Shown: positions 1 through 9,925, numbered from the stretch's first letter. The stretch is DNA of 64,000 bases from Paracoccus sediminilitoris (GCF_003259195.1 NZ_QJPK01000002.1:124001-188000), one strand, 5' to 3'. Numbers and translations are program-made. The notes: a model not told the origin generated them from the letters alone.

Positions 1-74
1 CGGGCAGCGCCAGACGCTTGCCTGTCGCAGGCGGTGCTGGCAGGCTTTGTGCAATCACAAGGACATAAAGCACC

Positions 75-1559
75 ATGACAACGGATTCCCGCTTCCTGCC
101 GGTCGAAAGCCCCGAAACGCCCACCCGCCGCGAATTCACCGACGCCGCCGAGGCCATCGCCTATCTGAGCAGCCTTTACGACCAGGCGACGGGGTTCCTG
201 CTGGACAACTTCACCCGCATCCTGGAGGGCGACCAGCCGACCGCGCGCTATCGCGCCTTCTATCCGGAAATCCGCCTGACGGTCCCGACCCATACCAAGA
301 CCGATTCCCGCCTGTCCTTCGGCCATGTGGTCCAACCCGGCAGCTATGCCACCACCATCACCCGTCCGGACCTGTTCCGGAACTATCTGATCGAACAGGT
401 GGGCCTGCTGATCCGCAACCACGGGGTGCCGGTGCGCATCGGGCTGTCGGACACGCCGATGCCGGTGCATTTCGCCGTCGCCTCGAACAGCGACTTGGCG
501 GTGCCGCAGGAAGGCGTGCTGGCCTTTTCGCTGCGCGACGTCTTCGATGTGCCGGACCTGAACAGCATGAACGACGACATCGTCAACGGCATGGCGGCGC
601 CGCTGCCCGACGGGACGCAGTACCTGGCGCCCTTCACCGCGCAGCGCGTCGATTATTCGCTGGCGCGGCTGTCGCATTACACCGCCACCGCCCCCGAGCA
701 TTTCCAGAACTTCGTACTGTTCACCAACTATCAGTTCTATGTCGACGAATTCGAGGCCTATGCCCGCCGCGTCCTGGCCGATCCGGATGCGGGCTATACC
801 GGCTTTGTCGCGCCGGGAAATCAGGAAATCACCACCGCGGACGGCCAGATCGCGCCGCTGTCCAAGATGCCGCAGATGCCCACCTATCACCTGAAGCGCG
901 CCGACGGGCAGGGGATCACGCTGGTCAATATCGGCGTGGGGCCTTCGAACGCCAAGACCGCGACCGACCATATCGCGGTCCTGCGCCCCCATGCCTGGCT
1001 GATGGTCGGCCATTGCGCGGGGTTGCGAAACAGCCAGTCCCTGGGCGATTTCGTCTTGGCCCATGCCTATCTGCGCGAGGATCACGTCCTGGACGACGAC
1101 CTGCCCGTCTGGGTGCCCATCCCCGCCCTGGCCGAGGTACAGGTCGCCCTGCAGGAGGCCGTGGCCGAGGTCACCCGCCTGGAAGGGTACGAGCTGAAGC
1201 GCATCATGCGCACCGGCACCGTGGCCACCATCGACAACCGCAACTGGGAATTGCGCGACCATTCCGGCCCCGTCCACCGTCTGTCGCTGTCGCGCGCCGT
1301 CGCGCTGGACATGGAAAGCGCCACCATCGCGGCGAACGGGTTCCGGTTTCGCGTTCCCTATGGCACGCTCTTGTGCGTCAGCGACAAGCCGCTGCATGGC
1401 GAACTGAAATTGCCTGGCATGGCTACGGATTTCTATCGCACCCAAGTCGCCAATCATCTGCTGATCGGGATCCGGGCGATGGAAAAGCTGCGGGGCATGC
1501 CGCTGGAAAAGATCCATTCGCGCAAATTGCGCTCATTCAGCGAGACGGCCTTCCTGTAA
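75..1559 (+). CDS. amn: AMP nucleosidase
   Basis: A 494-residue protein matching full-length bacterial AMP nucleosidase, which cleaves AMP to adenine and ribose 5-phosphate in the cytoplasm and so controls the adenylate pool. The N-terminal part (about residues 1-180) looks like the AMP nucleosidase-specific domain. The C-terminal part carries the nucleoside-phosphorylase fold, with segments such as NIGVGPSNAK and HCAGLRNSQSLGDFV. The ATG is preceded by AAGGA at a long spacing, so the start is likely but not certain. It stands alone, with nothing readable in the 74 bases before it. Confidence 0.9.
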   Translation: MTTDSRFLPVESPETPTRREFTDAAEAIAYLSSLYDQATGFLLDNFTRILEGDQPTARYRAFYPEIRLTVPTHTKTDSRLSFGHVVQPGSYATTITRPDLFRNYLIEQVGLLIRNHGVPVRIGLSDTPMPVHFAVASNSDLAVPQEGVLAFSLRDVFDVPDLNSMNDDIVNGMAAPLPDGTQYLAPFTAQRVDYSLARLSHYTATAPEHFQNFVLFTNYQFYVDEFEAYARRVLADPDAGYTGFVAPGNQEITTADGQIAPLSKMPQMPTYHLKRADGQGITLVNIGVGPSNAKTATDHIAVLRPHAWLMVGHCAGLRNSQSLGDFVLAHAYLREDHVLDDDLPVWVPIPALAEVQVALQEAVAEVTRLEGYELKRIMRTGTVATIDNRNWELRDHSGPVHRLSLSRAVALDMESATIAANGFRFRVPYGTLLCVSDKPLHGELKLPGMATDFYRTQVANHLLIGIRAMEKLRGMPLEKIHSRKLRSFSETAFL

Positions 1560-1603
1560 GGCGGCCTTCGGACGCGGGTTTCCGCAGGTTGGGCGAAAAA
1601 GGC

Positions 1604-1632
1604 TTGAACTGCTCGACAAAACCGTGTGTAGC
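1604..1632 (+). promoter_or_regulatory. Candidate promoter of the HU-like gene
   Basis: TTGAAC at 1604-1609 and TGTAGC at 1627-1632 are separated by 17 bases and lie about 65 bases upstream of the HU-like start. The -35 agrees well with the vegetative consensus and the -10 poorly. The CTTGAA core also resembles a heat-shock sigma -35. This is pattern matching only. Confidence 0.35.
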
Positions 1633-1697
1633 AGGCGATATGCCGCAAAAGGCGCAATATTTGGGCCCCGTCGGAACAGGGCAAGAGGAGACAGACC

Positions 1698-1997
1698 ATG
1701 ACTACGGCTGCTGCAAAACCGATGACCAAAACCCAACTGGTGGCGACGCTCGCCGAGGAAATGGGTTCGGACAAGAAGTCGGCTTCGGCCGCACTGGATG
1801 CGATCGTGGCGATCGTCACGCGCGAAGTCGCTGGCGGCGGCGCCGTGACCCTGCCGGGCATCGGCAAGATCGCCTGCCGTGCCCGCCCCGAGCGTCAGGT
1901 GCGTAACCCGCAGACCCAGGAAATGATGACCAAGCCTGCCGACAAGCAGGTCAAGGTGACCATCGCCAAGGCCCTGAAGGACAGCGTCAACAGCTGA
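1698..1997 (+). CDS. HU/IHF-family DNA-binding protein
   Basis: A 99-residue basic protein of the bacterial histone-like family, which bends and compacts DNA. The order of elements fits HU: an N-terminal helical dimerisation part (KTQLVATLAEE) and a beta arm around residues 55-80. The arm RARPERQVRNPQTQEM replaces the usual RNPQTG loop, and RNPQT itself is retained. The start is supported by GAGGAG 9-10 bases upstream. It is monocistronic: a candidate promoter precedes it and a strong terminator follows directly. It is more divergent than canonical HupB and seems to be the alphaproteobacterial HU variant. Confidence 0.88.
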   Translation: MTTAAAKPMTKTQLVATLAEEMGSDKKSASAALDAIVAIVTREVAGGGAVTLPGIGKIACRARPERQVRNPQTQEMMTKPADKQVKVTIAKALKDSVNS

Positions 1998-2020
1998 TCC
2001 CTGACTGGATGACAGTCGCG

Positions 2021-2055
2021 AAGGGGTCGCACCTGCGGGTGCGGCCCCTTTTCTT
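2021..2055 (+). terminator. Rho-independent terminator after the HU-like gene
   Basis: A stem of about 13 pairs (AAGGGGTCGCACC against GGTGCGGCCCCTT, one G-T pair) with a short loop, followed by TTTCTTT. It lies 24 bases after the stop codon. Confidence 0.85.
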
Positions 2056-2119
2056 TGGTCTTCACGGTTGCCCCTGCGTCTGCTAGCCGTTTTGCATGGC
2101 GTGAAAGAATGGGGCTGGC

Positions 2120-3010
2120 ATGGATTTCAAGGCGTTGGTGATGGGCCTGGGGTTTGCGGTGATGTGGGCCTCGGCCTTCACCACCACTCGGATGATTGTG
2201 ACCGAGGCCCCGCCCCTGACCGCCTTGGCGCTGCGCTTTGCCCTGTCGGGTGTGCTGGGCATCCTGATCGCGCTGGTTATGGGCCAATCATGGCGCGGCC
2301 TGACGCGGCCCCAATGGCGGGCGGTCGTCATCTTGGGGTTGTGCCAGAACGCGCTCTATCTGGGCCTGAACTGGGTCGCGATGCAGTCGATCGAAGCAAG
2401 CCTCGCCTCGATCATCGCCGCCACCATGCCGCTGATGGTCGCCTTCCTGGGTTGGAGCCTGCTGGGCGAACGCCTGCGCCGTCTGGGCGTGGCAGGGCTG
2501 GCCCTGGGAGTGGTGGGCGTCGCCATCATCATGGGCGCGCGCCTGCAGGGCGGCAGCGATCTGGTCGGCATCGCCATGTGCTTTGCGGCGGCCCTGGCCC
2601 TGGCGGTGGCGACCCTGACGGTGCGCGGCGCCAGTTCCGGCGGCAATGTCATGATGATCGTGGGGCTTCAGATGCTGGTGGGGGCCGTCACGCTTGGCGT
2701 TATCGCCCCTTTCGTGGAAACCTTCCAATTCACGCTGACGCCCCGCCTGGTCGCGGCATTCGTCTATACGGTCGTGGTGCCGGGCATCGGCGCCACCTGG
2801 GTGTGGTTCCTGCTGGTCAGCCGCATTGGCGCGGTGCGTGCGGCGACCTTCCATTTCTTGACACCGTTCTTCGGGGTGTCGCTGGCGGCGCTGCTGTTGG
2901 GAGAAAACCTGGGCGCGGGCGACGTGATCGGCGTGGCGATCATCATGGTCGGCATTCTGGCCGTTCAGCTGTCCAAGGCCCCTCCGGTCAAGCGCCCGCC
3001 CCCCAGCTGA
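2120..3010 (+). CDS. EamA/DMT-family membrane transporter
   Basis: A 296-residue inner-membrane protein with about ten hydrophobic segments arranged as two EamA repeats (roughly residues 5-140 and 150-285). The hallmark of the drug/metabolite transporter superfamily is visible at the repeat ends (GERL and GENL followed by G-rich helices). Such proteins usually export amino acids or small metabolites; the substrate cannot be read from the sequence. It is convergent with the PLP enzyme downstream, with 16 bases between the stop codons. Confidence 0.85.
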   Translation: MDFKALVMGLGFAVMWASAFTTTRMIVTEAPPLTALALRFALSGVLGILIALVMGQSWRGLTRPQWRAVVILGLCQNALYLGLNWVAMQSIEASLASIIAATMPLMVAFLGWSLLGERLRRLGVAGLALGVVGVAIIMGARLQGGSDLVGIAMCFAAALALAVATLTVRGASSGGNVMMIVGLQMLVGAVTLGVIAPFVETFQFTLTPRLVAAFVYTVVVPGIGATWVWFLLVSRIGAVRAATFHFLTPFFGVSLAALLLGENLGAGDVIGVAIIMVGILAVQLSKAPPVKRPPPS

Positions 3011-3026
3011 AGGCCGGGCGCACCGG

Positions 3027-4415
3027 TCACGCGGCGCGCGGCGAAAAAATCGCCGTCGCCGGATCGCCCCGGTACCGCGCCAGATGGTCCGGCGCATCGG
3101 CCGTCAGCCGGATCATCGCCGCCAGGATCGCGTCGATCTCGGCCTCGGGGGCGGCCCAGCACAGGTTCAGGCGCACGAAGCCCGGCTTCTCGATTTCGCG
3201 CCCCGACAGGATCGCCATCCGCATCGCCTGCGATTCAGCCTCCCCGATGCCCAGCAACCGATGCACATAGGGACCGGCGCAGGCGCAGCCCCCCCGCGCC
3301 TGTACCCCGAACAGGTCCGAGAGCATCCGCGTCGCCAGCTGCTGATGAACAAAGCCGCCCGCGCCATCGCCGATCCGGAAGGCCAGGATCGGCAGCCGCG
3401 CGATGTCGTCGCGGCCCAGCATCCGCAATCCGGCCACATTCCGCAATGCCGCTGCCTTGGACAGCCAGCGCCGATGCCGGGCGTCGATCCAAGGCTGGCC
3501 CACGTGATCCTTCAACGCAAAGACCAGCCCGGCGCGGATGTCGCCCACGACGTTGGGGGTGCCTGCCTCCTCGCGGGCTTCAACTTGGGTTGCGTAATCA
3601 TGGCCCGAATCGTTGACGAATTTCACCGTGCCGCCGCCGGGCAGGCTGGGCCGGTCCGACAGCACGGCGTCGCGACGCAGGATCATCACCCCCGATGCCC
3701 CCGGCCCGCCCAGAAACTTGTGCGGCGATGTCACCACCGCATCCATTCCCAGCCCCATGTCGATCGGCAGATAGGGCGCCCCCCCGGCATAGTCCCAGAC
3801 CATCGTGGCCCCGGCAGCTTTGACCATGGCAGTGATGCCGGCCACGTCGCTCAGCGCGCCCGTGACGTTCGAAGCTGCCGACATCGCCACGATCCGCCGC
3901 CCATCTCGTGCCAGCGCCTTGGTCAGCGCCTCCAGGTCCGGCCCGCCCTGCGCGCCTTCCGGCAGCTGGATCACCGTCGCGCCGCTTTCGCGCCATGGCA
4001 GGATGTTGGAATGATGCTCGTAGGGGCCGATGATCACCGTCACGCCCGGCCCGGCCTGCAGCAGATGCACCAGCCGGTTGATCCCCGCCGTCGCACCCGA
4101 CCCGGTGAAGATGACGGCATGATCGGCCCCGCCCCCGACGCATCCCAGGATCTGCGCCCGCGCCGCGCGCCGCATGCGCGTCATCACCCCGCCGCAATGG
4201 CTGGCCTCGGTATGGCTGTTGGCATACCAAGGCAGCACATCCTCCATCACCGCCCGTTCGACCTGCCGCAGCGCCCGGCCCGAAGCGACGTAATCGGCAT
4301 AGATCATCCGTCTTGGCCCGAACGGCCCGTCGATCACCTGATCGTTCCCGATGATGTCGCGGTGCAGATCCTCGGGGCGCCCCAGACCTGCGCGAAACCT
4401 GTCGAAAATATCCAT
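3027..4415 (-). CDS. PLP-dependent aminotransferase class V (cysteine desulfurase-like)
   Basis: A 462-residue fold-type I PLP enzyme. SPHKFLGGPG carries the Schiff-base lysine (about K233), and the aspartate of WDYAGGAP (about D208) contacts the pyridine nitrogen. RGGCACAGPY near residue 375 lies where SufS/CsdA enzymes carry the catalytic cysteine, so desulfurase or selenocysteine-lyase chemistry is possible. However, the wider family also includes enzymes with other substrates and no suf genes are nearby. The start at 4415 is preferred over the ATG four codons earlier because AGGA sits 6 bases before it. It is divergent from an Lrp-type regulator, its probable controller. Confidence 0.75.
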   Translation of the reverse strand: MDIFDRFRAGLGRPEDLHRDIIGNDQVIDGPFGPRRMIYADYVASGRALRQVERAVMEDVLPWYANSHTEASHCGGVMTRMRRAARAQILGCVGGGADHAVIFTGSGATAGINRLVHLLQAGPGVTVIIGPYEHHSNILPWRESGATVIQLPEGAQGGPDLEALTKALARDGRRIVAMSAASNVTGALSDVAGITAMVKAAGATMVWDYAGGAPYLPIDMGLGMDAVVTSPHKFLGGPGASGVMILRRDAVLSDRPSLPGGGTVKFVNDSGHDYATQVEAREEAGTPNVVGDIRAGLVFALKDHVGQPWIDARHRRWLSKAAALRNVAGLRMLGRDDIARLPILAFRIGDGAGGFVHQQLATRMLSDLFGVQARGGCACAGPYVHRLLGIGEAESQAMRMAILSGREIEKPGFVRLNLCWAAPEAEIDAILAAMIRLTADAPDHLARYRGDPATAIFSPRAA

Positions 4416-4506
4416 GCCAATCCTCATTCATTAGCCTGCAAGGTGACACGGAAAGCCGCAGGTTTTGATTTCTCTTTTGCACAAATACCCCTATTATGCG
4501 GGTCAG

Positions 4507-4983
4507 ATGAACGACCAGACCCACCAGATCGACGACATCGACAACCGCATCCTGTCGGCGCTGCAGCAGGATGGAACCCTGTCGCAACGCGACCTGGCCG
4601 ACCGCATCGGCCTCTCGCAGAATGCCTGCTGGCGGCGACTGCAGAAGCTGACCGCGGCCGGCATCCTGCAGGGCAACCGCGCGGTGATCGATGCGGCCCG
4701 CGCCGGATTGCACCTGACCGTCTTCGTGATGATCCGCACCCGCCACCATGACGATGCCTGGGCCGGTCGGTTCCGCGCCCGCGTCGAATCCATCCCCGAG
4801 ATCACCGAGTTTCACCGCATCGGCGGCGAATGGGACTATATGGCCAAGCTGGTGACGACCTCGATGTCGGGCTATGACCGCTGCTACAAGGCTTTGATCC
4901 GCGACATGGATCTGGAACGCGTCACGGGCGTTTTCTCGATGGAGACGATCTTCACGGCCCGCCCGCTGCGCCTGCCGCGTTGA
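4507..4983 (+). CDS. Lrp/AsnC-family transcriptional regulator
   Basis: A 158-residue protein with an N-terminal winged helix (about residues 5-60, IDDIDNRILSALQQDG then a helix-turn-helix with LADRIGLSQ) and a C-terminal RAM ligand domain (about 70-150, with GEWDYMAKL). These proteins sense amino acids and bind DNA as octamers. The ATG at 4507 gives the normal Lrp length; a TTG 42 bases earlier adds an unlikely extension. The 91-base divergent region shared with the aminotransferase-like gene is AT-rich compared with its surroundings and is the expected operator. Confidence 0.88.
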   Translation: MNDQTHQIDDIDNRILSALQQDGTLSQRDLADRIGLSQNACWRRLQKLTAAGILQGNRAVIDAARAGLHLTVFVMIRTRHHDDAWAGRFRARVESIPEITEFHRIGGEWDYMAKLVTTSMSGYDRCYKALIRDMDLERVTGVFSMETIFTARPLRLPR

Positions 4984-5013
4984 TTTTCGCGAAACACTCG
5001 CCATCTGGATCCT

Positions 5014-6006
5014 ATGCGCGCCGATCAGATCTTGCACCCGACCGAGGCCGGGCTTTACTGCCCGCCCGGGGATTTCCATATCGACCCGATCCGCCCGGTC
5101 CCCCGCGCGCTGATCACCCACGGGCATGGCGATCACGCCCGCGCCGGCCATGGGGCCGTCATGGCGACCCGTCAGACGCTGGACATCATGGCCATCCGCT
5201 ATGGTGCCGATTTCACCGAAACCCGCCAGGTGGCCGACGGCCCGATCCGCGTGGGCGATACCACCGTCAGCTTTCATCCCGCGGGGCATATCCTGGGCTC
5301 GGCGCAGATCGCGGTGCAGCCGGACAAGGGCCCGAAGATCGTCGTTTCGGGCGATTACTGCCGCCGCCCCAATCCCGTCTGCGCGCCCTATGAACCTGTC
5401 CCCTGCGACATCTTCGTGACCGAGGCGACCTTCGGCCTGCCGGTCTTTCGCCATCCCGACCCGCTGCAGGAAATGGCGCGTCTGCGCGCCAGCATGGCCG
5501 AATTTCCCGAACGCCAGCACCTGATCGGGGCCTATGCGCTTGGCAAGGCGCAGCGGGTGATCTCGCTGGCCCGGCAGGCCGGGATCGACGGTCCCATCGC
5601 CATCCACGGCGCATTGCAGCGGCTGTGTGACTACCATGTCGAACAGGGGATCGATCTGGGCGAACTGATCCCCGCCACCGCCGCCGACGTGCCCGCGCAA
5701 CTGGTCATCGCGCCGCCCTCCGCCTTTGCCAGCGCATGGGTCCAGCGGTTCCGCGATCCGGTGATCGGCTTCGCCTCGGGCTGGATGCAGGTCCGCGCCC
5801 GCGCCCGTCAGCGCGGGGTCGAGCTGCCCCTGGTCATCAGCGACCATGTCGATTGGCCACAGGTCACGCAGACCATCCGCGACTTGGCCCCGTCCGAGGT
5901 CTGGATCACCCATGGCAACGAGGACGGGCTGATGCGCTGGTGCGAATTGCACCAGATCGCCGCCCGCCCCCTGCGGCTGGTCGGATACGAGGACGAACCC
6001 GAATGA
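5014..6006 (+). CDS. Ligase-associated DNA exonuclease (metallo-beta-lactamase fold)
   Basis: A 330-residue protein related to mRNA 3'-end processing factors and SNM1-type nucleases. The metal-binding HGHGDHARAGH motif is near residue 37, with further ligands in HPAGHILGSAQ and SGDY. It opens a four-gene operon with an ATP-dependent DNA ligase, a large helicase and a PdeM-like phosphoesterase, the known ligase-associated DNA-damage cassette. It is inferred to process DNA ends before ligation. Its stop codon overlaps the ligase start in ATGA. Confidence 0.88.
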   Translation: MRADQILHPTEAGLYCPPGDFHIDPIRPVPRALITHGHGDHARAGHGAVMATRQTLDIMAIRYGADFTETRQVADGPIRVGDTTVSFHPAGHILGSAQIAVQPDKGPKIVVSGDYCRRPNPVCAPYEPVPCDIFVTEATFGLPVFRHPDPLQEMARLRASMAEFPERQHLIGAYALGKAQRVISLARQAGIDGPIAIHGALQRLCDYHVEQGIDLGELIPATAADVPAQLVIAPPSAFASAWVQRFRDPVIGFASGWMQVRARARQRGVELPLVISDHVDWPQVTQTIRDLAPSEVWITHGNEDGLMRWCELHQIAARPLRLVGYEDEPE

Positions 6007-7553
6007 AGGCCTTTGCCACCCTGTTGGAGCGTCTGGCCTTCACCGCCGCGCGCAATGCCAAGCTGCGCATCCTGCGCCATTACCTGGAACAAACTTCTGA
6101 CCCCGATCGCGGCTTTGCCCTGGCGGCCCTGACGGGCGATCTGAAGCTGCGCGCCGTGACGCCCAAGCTGCTGCGCGGGCTGATGGCCGAACGGGTGGAC
6201 GAACAGCTGTTCGCGCTGTCTTATGATTTCGTGGGCGATCTGGCCGAAACCATCGCATTATTGTGGGACGGTGACGGCGACGATGATGTGCCCTTGGGCG
6301 ACGCGGTGGCGCTGCTGTCGGATACGGGACGCGCGGGCCTGCCTGCCGCGATCAGCGCCATGCTGGACCGCTTGGGTCCGTCGGAGCGACTGGCCTTTTT
6401 GAAGCTGGCCACCGGCAACATGCGCGTGGGGCTGTCGGCCCGCATGGCCCGCATGGCGCTGGCCGAAATGGGCGAGCCGCAGATCAAGGACCTAGAGGAG
6501 ATCTGGCACGGTCTGACGCCCCCGTATCAGCCGCTATTCGACTGGATCGCGGGCGGGGCGCGGCCCGAACATGCGGCCAAGGCGCCCTTTCGACCGGTCA
6601 TGCTGTCCACCCCAGTCGATCTGGATCAGCTGCGCGCGCTGGACCCCGATGACCATGTCGCCGAATGGAAATGGGACGGCATCCGCGTGCAGGCGGTCAA
6701 TGACGACGGGGTGCGCCGCCTGTATTCCCGCACCGGTGAAGATATCAGCGGATCCTTCCCCGACGTGATCGAGGCGCTGAATTTCGACGGCGCGGTCGAT
6801 GGCGAATTGCTGGTCCGGCGCGGGGCCGACGTGGCACCCTTTGGCGATCTGCAGAAGCGCCTTGGCCGCAAGGTGGTGGGCCGCGCCATGCTGGACAGCC
6901 ATCCGGCGGGACTGCGCGTCTATGACCTGATGATCTGGGACGGGCAGGATCTGCGCGACATGCCGCATCAGGACCGCCGCACGATCCTGCAACAGGCCGA
7001 TTTCGGCAGCGACCGGATCGACGTGTCACCCCTGCTGGATTTCGGCACATGGGACGATCTTGCCGCCCTGCGCGCCGATCCGCCCAGCATCGTGATCGAA
7101 GGCGTGATGATCAAGCGCCGCGACAGCCCTTATGTCGGCGGCCGTCCCCGCGGGCCCTGGTTCAAGTGGAAACGCGACCCGATGGTGGTTGATGCGGTGA
7201 TGCTCTATGCGCAGCGCGGGCACGGTAAGCGATCGGGCTTCTACAGCGATTTCACCTTCGGCCTGTGGGACGGGGACGTGCTGGTGCCGGTCGGCAAGGC
7301 CTATTTCGGCTTTACCGATGAGGAGCTGCGCGAGCTGGACCGTTTCGTCAGGAACAACACCACCGAACGCTTCGGCCCCGTCCGCTCGGTTGCGCCCAAG
7401 CTGGTGCTGGAGGTCGCGTTCGAGGGGCTGAACGCATCCGCCCGCCACAAATCCGGCGTCGCCATGCGCTTTCCGCGCATCAGCCGCATCCGGTGGGACA
7501 AGCCTGCCCCCGAGGCCGACCGGCTGGAGACCCTGAAAGCCATGATCCCGTGA
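6003..7553 (+). CDS. Cassette-type ATP-dependent DNA ligase
   Basis: A 516-residue ligase. The adenylated lysine is K223 in EWKWDGIR (motif I); motif IV DGELLV, EGVMIK and the motif V segment WFKWKRDP follow in order. An N-terminal helical domain (residues 1-200, with GNMRVGLSARMARMAL) is typical of LigB/LigC-like enzymes of this cassette. It joins nicks or ends using ATP and is separate from the replicative NAD-dependent ligase. The ATG overlaps the stop of the exonuclease by four bases and the gene ends in GTGA shared with the helicase, so the genes are probably translationally coupled. Confidence 0.92.
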   Translation: MKAFATLLERLAFTAARNAKLRILRHYLEQTSDPDRGFALAALTGDLKLRAVTPKLLRGLMAERVDEQLFALSYDFVGDLAETIALLWDGDGDDDVPLGDAVALLSDTGRAGLPAAISAMLDRLGPSERLAFLKLATGNMRVGLSARMARMALAEMGEPQIKDLEEIWHGLTPPYQPLFDWIAGGARPEHAAKAPFRPVMLSTPVDLDQLRALDPDDHVAEWKWDGIRVQAVNDDGVRRLYSRTGEDISGSFPDVIEALNFDGAVDGELLVRRGADVAPFGDLQKRLGRKVVGRAMLDSHPAGLRVYDLMIWDGQDLRDMPHQDRRTILQQADFGSDRIDVSPLLDFGTWDDLAALRADPPSIVIEGVMIKRRDSPYVGGRPRGPWFKWKRDPMVVDAVMLYAQRGHGKRSGFYSDFTFGLWDGDVLVPVGKAYFGFTDEELRELDRFVRNNTTERFGPVRSVAPKLVLEVAFEGLNASARHKSGVAMRFPRISRIRWDKPAPEADRLETLKAMIP

Positions 7554-9925
7554 CACTGCCCCCGCGTTTTCAGGACTGGTTCACCCGTCAGGGCTGGCAG
7601 CCCCATCCCCACCAGATCGCGTTGTTGCAGGCGACGGGCGACACGTTGCTGATCGCGCCGACGGGTGGCGGCAAGACGCTGGCCGGGTTTTTGCCGACGC
7701 TGGTCGATCTGGCCGAACCGCATGAGGGGATGCATACGCTCTATGTGTCACCCCTGAAGGCGCTCACCGCGGATATCGCCCGCAACCTGTCGCGCCCCGT
7801 GGCCGATCTGGGCCTTGATATCCGCATCGAGGATCGCACCGGCGACACCCGCGCCAGCCAGCGCGCGCGCCAGAAGATCGATCCGCCCGACATCCTGCTG
7901 ACCACGCCCGAGTCGCTGGCGCTGATGCTGTCCTATGAACAGGCGCCGCGCATCTTCGGGGGCTTGCGCCGGGTGGTTCTGGACGAATTGCACGCGCTGG
8001 CAGAAAACAAGCGGGGCGATCAGCTGATGCTGTGCCTGGCCCGGCTGAAGGCACTGGCCCCCGAGGTCACCGTGACCGGCCTTTCGGCCACGGTCGAGGA
8101 CCCGCAGGGCTTGGCCGGTTTCATGGGCGGGGCGCAGGTGATCGACGCCGATCCCGGCCCCGATCCCGACATCGCCATGCTGCCCACGACCAACCCCGCC
8201 CCTTGGGCCGGCGGCGGGGGGCATTATGCGGTCCGCGACGTGCTGGCGCAGGTGAAACAGGCCACCACCACCATCATCTTCATCAACACCCGCGCCCAGG
8301 CCGAGCTGTTCTTCCAAGCCATCTGGGCCGCCAATGACGACAACCTGCCCATCGGTCTGCATCACGGCAGCCTGTCACGCGAGGCCCGCCAGCGGGTCGA
8401 GGCCGCGATGGCCGCCGGTGAATTGCGCGCCGTCGTGGCGACCGGCAGCCTGGATCTGGGCATCGATTGGGGTGCGGTGGATCTGGTCATCCAGGTGGGC
8501 GCCCCCAAGAACGTCAAGCGGTTGGTCCAGCGAATCGGGCGGGCCAATCACCGATACAACGCGCCGAGCCGGGCGCGGATCGTGCCCGCCAATCGGTTCG
8601 AGGTGATCGAATGCACCGCCGCCCTGCAGGCGGTGCGCGAACGCGACCTGGATGGCGATCCCCGCGGTCCCGGCCCCTTGGATGTGCTGTGCCAGCATAT
8701 CCTGCTGACGGCCTGCGCGGGTCCCTTTGATGCCGATGCCCTGTTCCGCGAGGTGCGCGAGGCCGGCCCCTATCGCCATCTGACGCAGGACGATTTCGAC
8801 GCCTGCCTGGATTTCGCGGCGACCGGCGGCTATGCCCTGCGCGCCTATGACCGCTGGCAACGGCTGATGCTGCGCGACGGTCTGTGGCGGCTGCGCGACC
8901 CGCGGGCCACGCGCGACTTGCGGATGAATATCGGCACCATCGTCGAGGCCGAGATGCTGAAGGTCCGCTTTCGCGGCCGCGGCGGCACGCCCCTGGGCGA
9001 GGTCGAGGAAAGCTTTGCCGCCACGCTGGAATCCGGCGACACCTTCCTGATCGGCGGGCAAACCGTCCGCTATGACGGGCTGCGCGACATGGTGGTCGAG
9101 GTCACCAAACAGCCTGCCCGCGAACCAAAGATCGCGGTCTTTTCGGGGCTGAAGATGGCAACATCGACTCAGCTGTCGCATCGGGTGCAGGCGCTGATCG
9201 GCGATCCGTCACAACACGACAAGCTGCCCCCCGACACCGCCGAATGGCTGGCGCTGCAGGGCCGGGTTAGCGTGCTGCCGCGCCCCGGCGTCCTGGTCAC
9301 CGAAAGCTTTCCTCACCAAGGGCGATGGCATCTGGCGGTCTATGGCTTTGCCGGACGCAATGCGCTGCAGACGCTTGGCCTTCTGATGACCCGCGTAATG
9401 GAGGAGGCGGGCCTTGCGCCCTTGGGTTTCCTGTCGACGGATTACGCCCTGCTGATCTGGTCGCTGGACCCGGTGACCGATCCCGCGCCCCTGCTGGACC
9501 GCAATGCCCTGCGCGAGGGTCTGGGCGATTGGCTGGGCCGCAATGCCGTGATGAAGCGCAGTTTCCGCAATGTCGCGACCATCGCGGGGTTAATCCACCG
9601 CAACCTGCCCGGACAACGCAAATCGGGGCGTCAGGCGACGTTTTCCAGCGACATTCTTTACGACACGCTTCGCCGCTATGACCCCGATCACCTGATGCTG
9701 CGCATCACGACCGACGAAGCGCGGCGCGGATTGGTCGATTTCGACCGGATCGAGGAGATGCTGGATCGCAGCGACCGGCTTGATCACCGCATGCTGGATC
9801 GCGTATCGCCCTTGGCGGCGCCCCTGATGCTGGAAAAGGGTCGGGTGCCGATCGCGGGGCAGGGTCGTGAGCGTCTGGCCGAGGCCGAGGCCGCCGCCCT
9901 GATGGCAGAAGCGGGACTGACGTGA
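7550..9925 (+). CDS. Ligase-associated DEXH-box helicase (Lhr-like)
   Basis: A 791-residue superfamily 2 helicase. Walker A is APTGGGKT near residue 36 and motif II is DELH near residue 145. Motif III is SAT, motif VI is QRIGRANHR near residue 325, and a long Lhr-type C-terminal domain follows. It presumably unwinds damaged DNA or DNA-RNA hybrids for the ligase and nuclease of the same operon. The GTG at 7550 is chosen because it overlaps the ligase stop as GTGA and gives the family length. An upstream ATG would read through 57 bases of the ligase gene. Confidence 0.92.
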   Translation: MTLPPRFQDWFTRQGWQPHPHQIALLQATGDTLLIAPTGGGKTLAGFLPTLVDLAEPHEGMHTLYVSPLKALTADIARNLSRPVADLGLDIRIEDRTGDTRASQRARQKIDPPDILLTTPESLALMLSYEQAPRIFGGLRRVVLDELHALAENKRGDQLMLCLARLKALAPEVTVTGLSATVEDPQGLAGFMGGAQVIDADPGPDPDIAMLPTTNPAPWAGGGGHYAVRDVLAQVKQATTTIIFINTRAQAELFFQAIWAANDDNLPIGLHHGSLSREARQRVEAAMAAGELRAVVATGSLDLGIDWGAVDLVIQVGAPKNVKRLVQRIGRANHRYNAPSRARIVPANRFEVIECTAALQAVRERDLDGDPRGPGPLDVLCQHILLTACAGPFDADALFREVREAGPYRHLTQDDFDACLDFAATGGYALRAYDRWQRLMLRDGLWRLRDPRATRDLRMNIGTIVEAEMLKVRFRGRGGTPLGEVEESFAATLESGDTFLIGGQTVRYDGLRDMVVEVTKQPAREPKIAVFSGLKMATSTQLSHRVQALIGDPSQHDKLPPDTAEWLALQGRVSVLPRPGVLVTESFPHQGRWHLAVYGFAGRNALQTLGLLMTRVMEEAGLAPLGFLSTDYALLIWSLDPVTDPAPLLDRNALREGLGDWLGRNAVMKRSFRNVATIAGLIHRNLPGQRKSGRQATFSSDILYDTLRRYDPDHLMLRITTDEARRGLVDFDRIEEMLDRSDRLDHRMLDRVSPLAAPLMLEKGRVPIAGQGRERLAEAEAAALMAEAGLT

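Noticed and set aside
3084..5952. Long open frames opposite the aminotransferase-like gene and the exonuclease gene (555 and 784 codons).
   Set aside because: Composition is Arg/His/Pro-rich nonsense and both lie over well-supported genes on the other strand.
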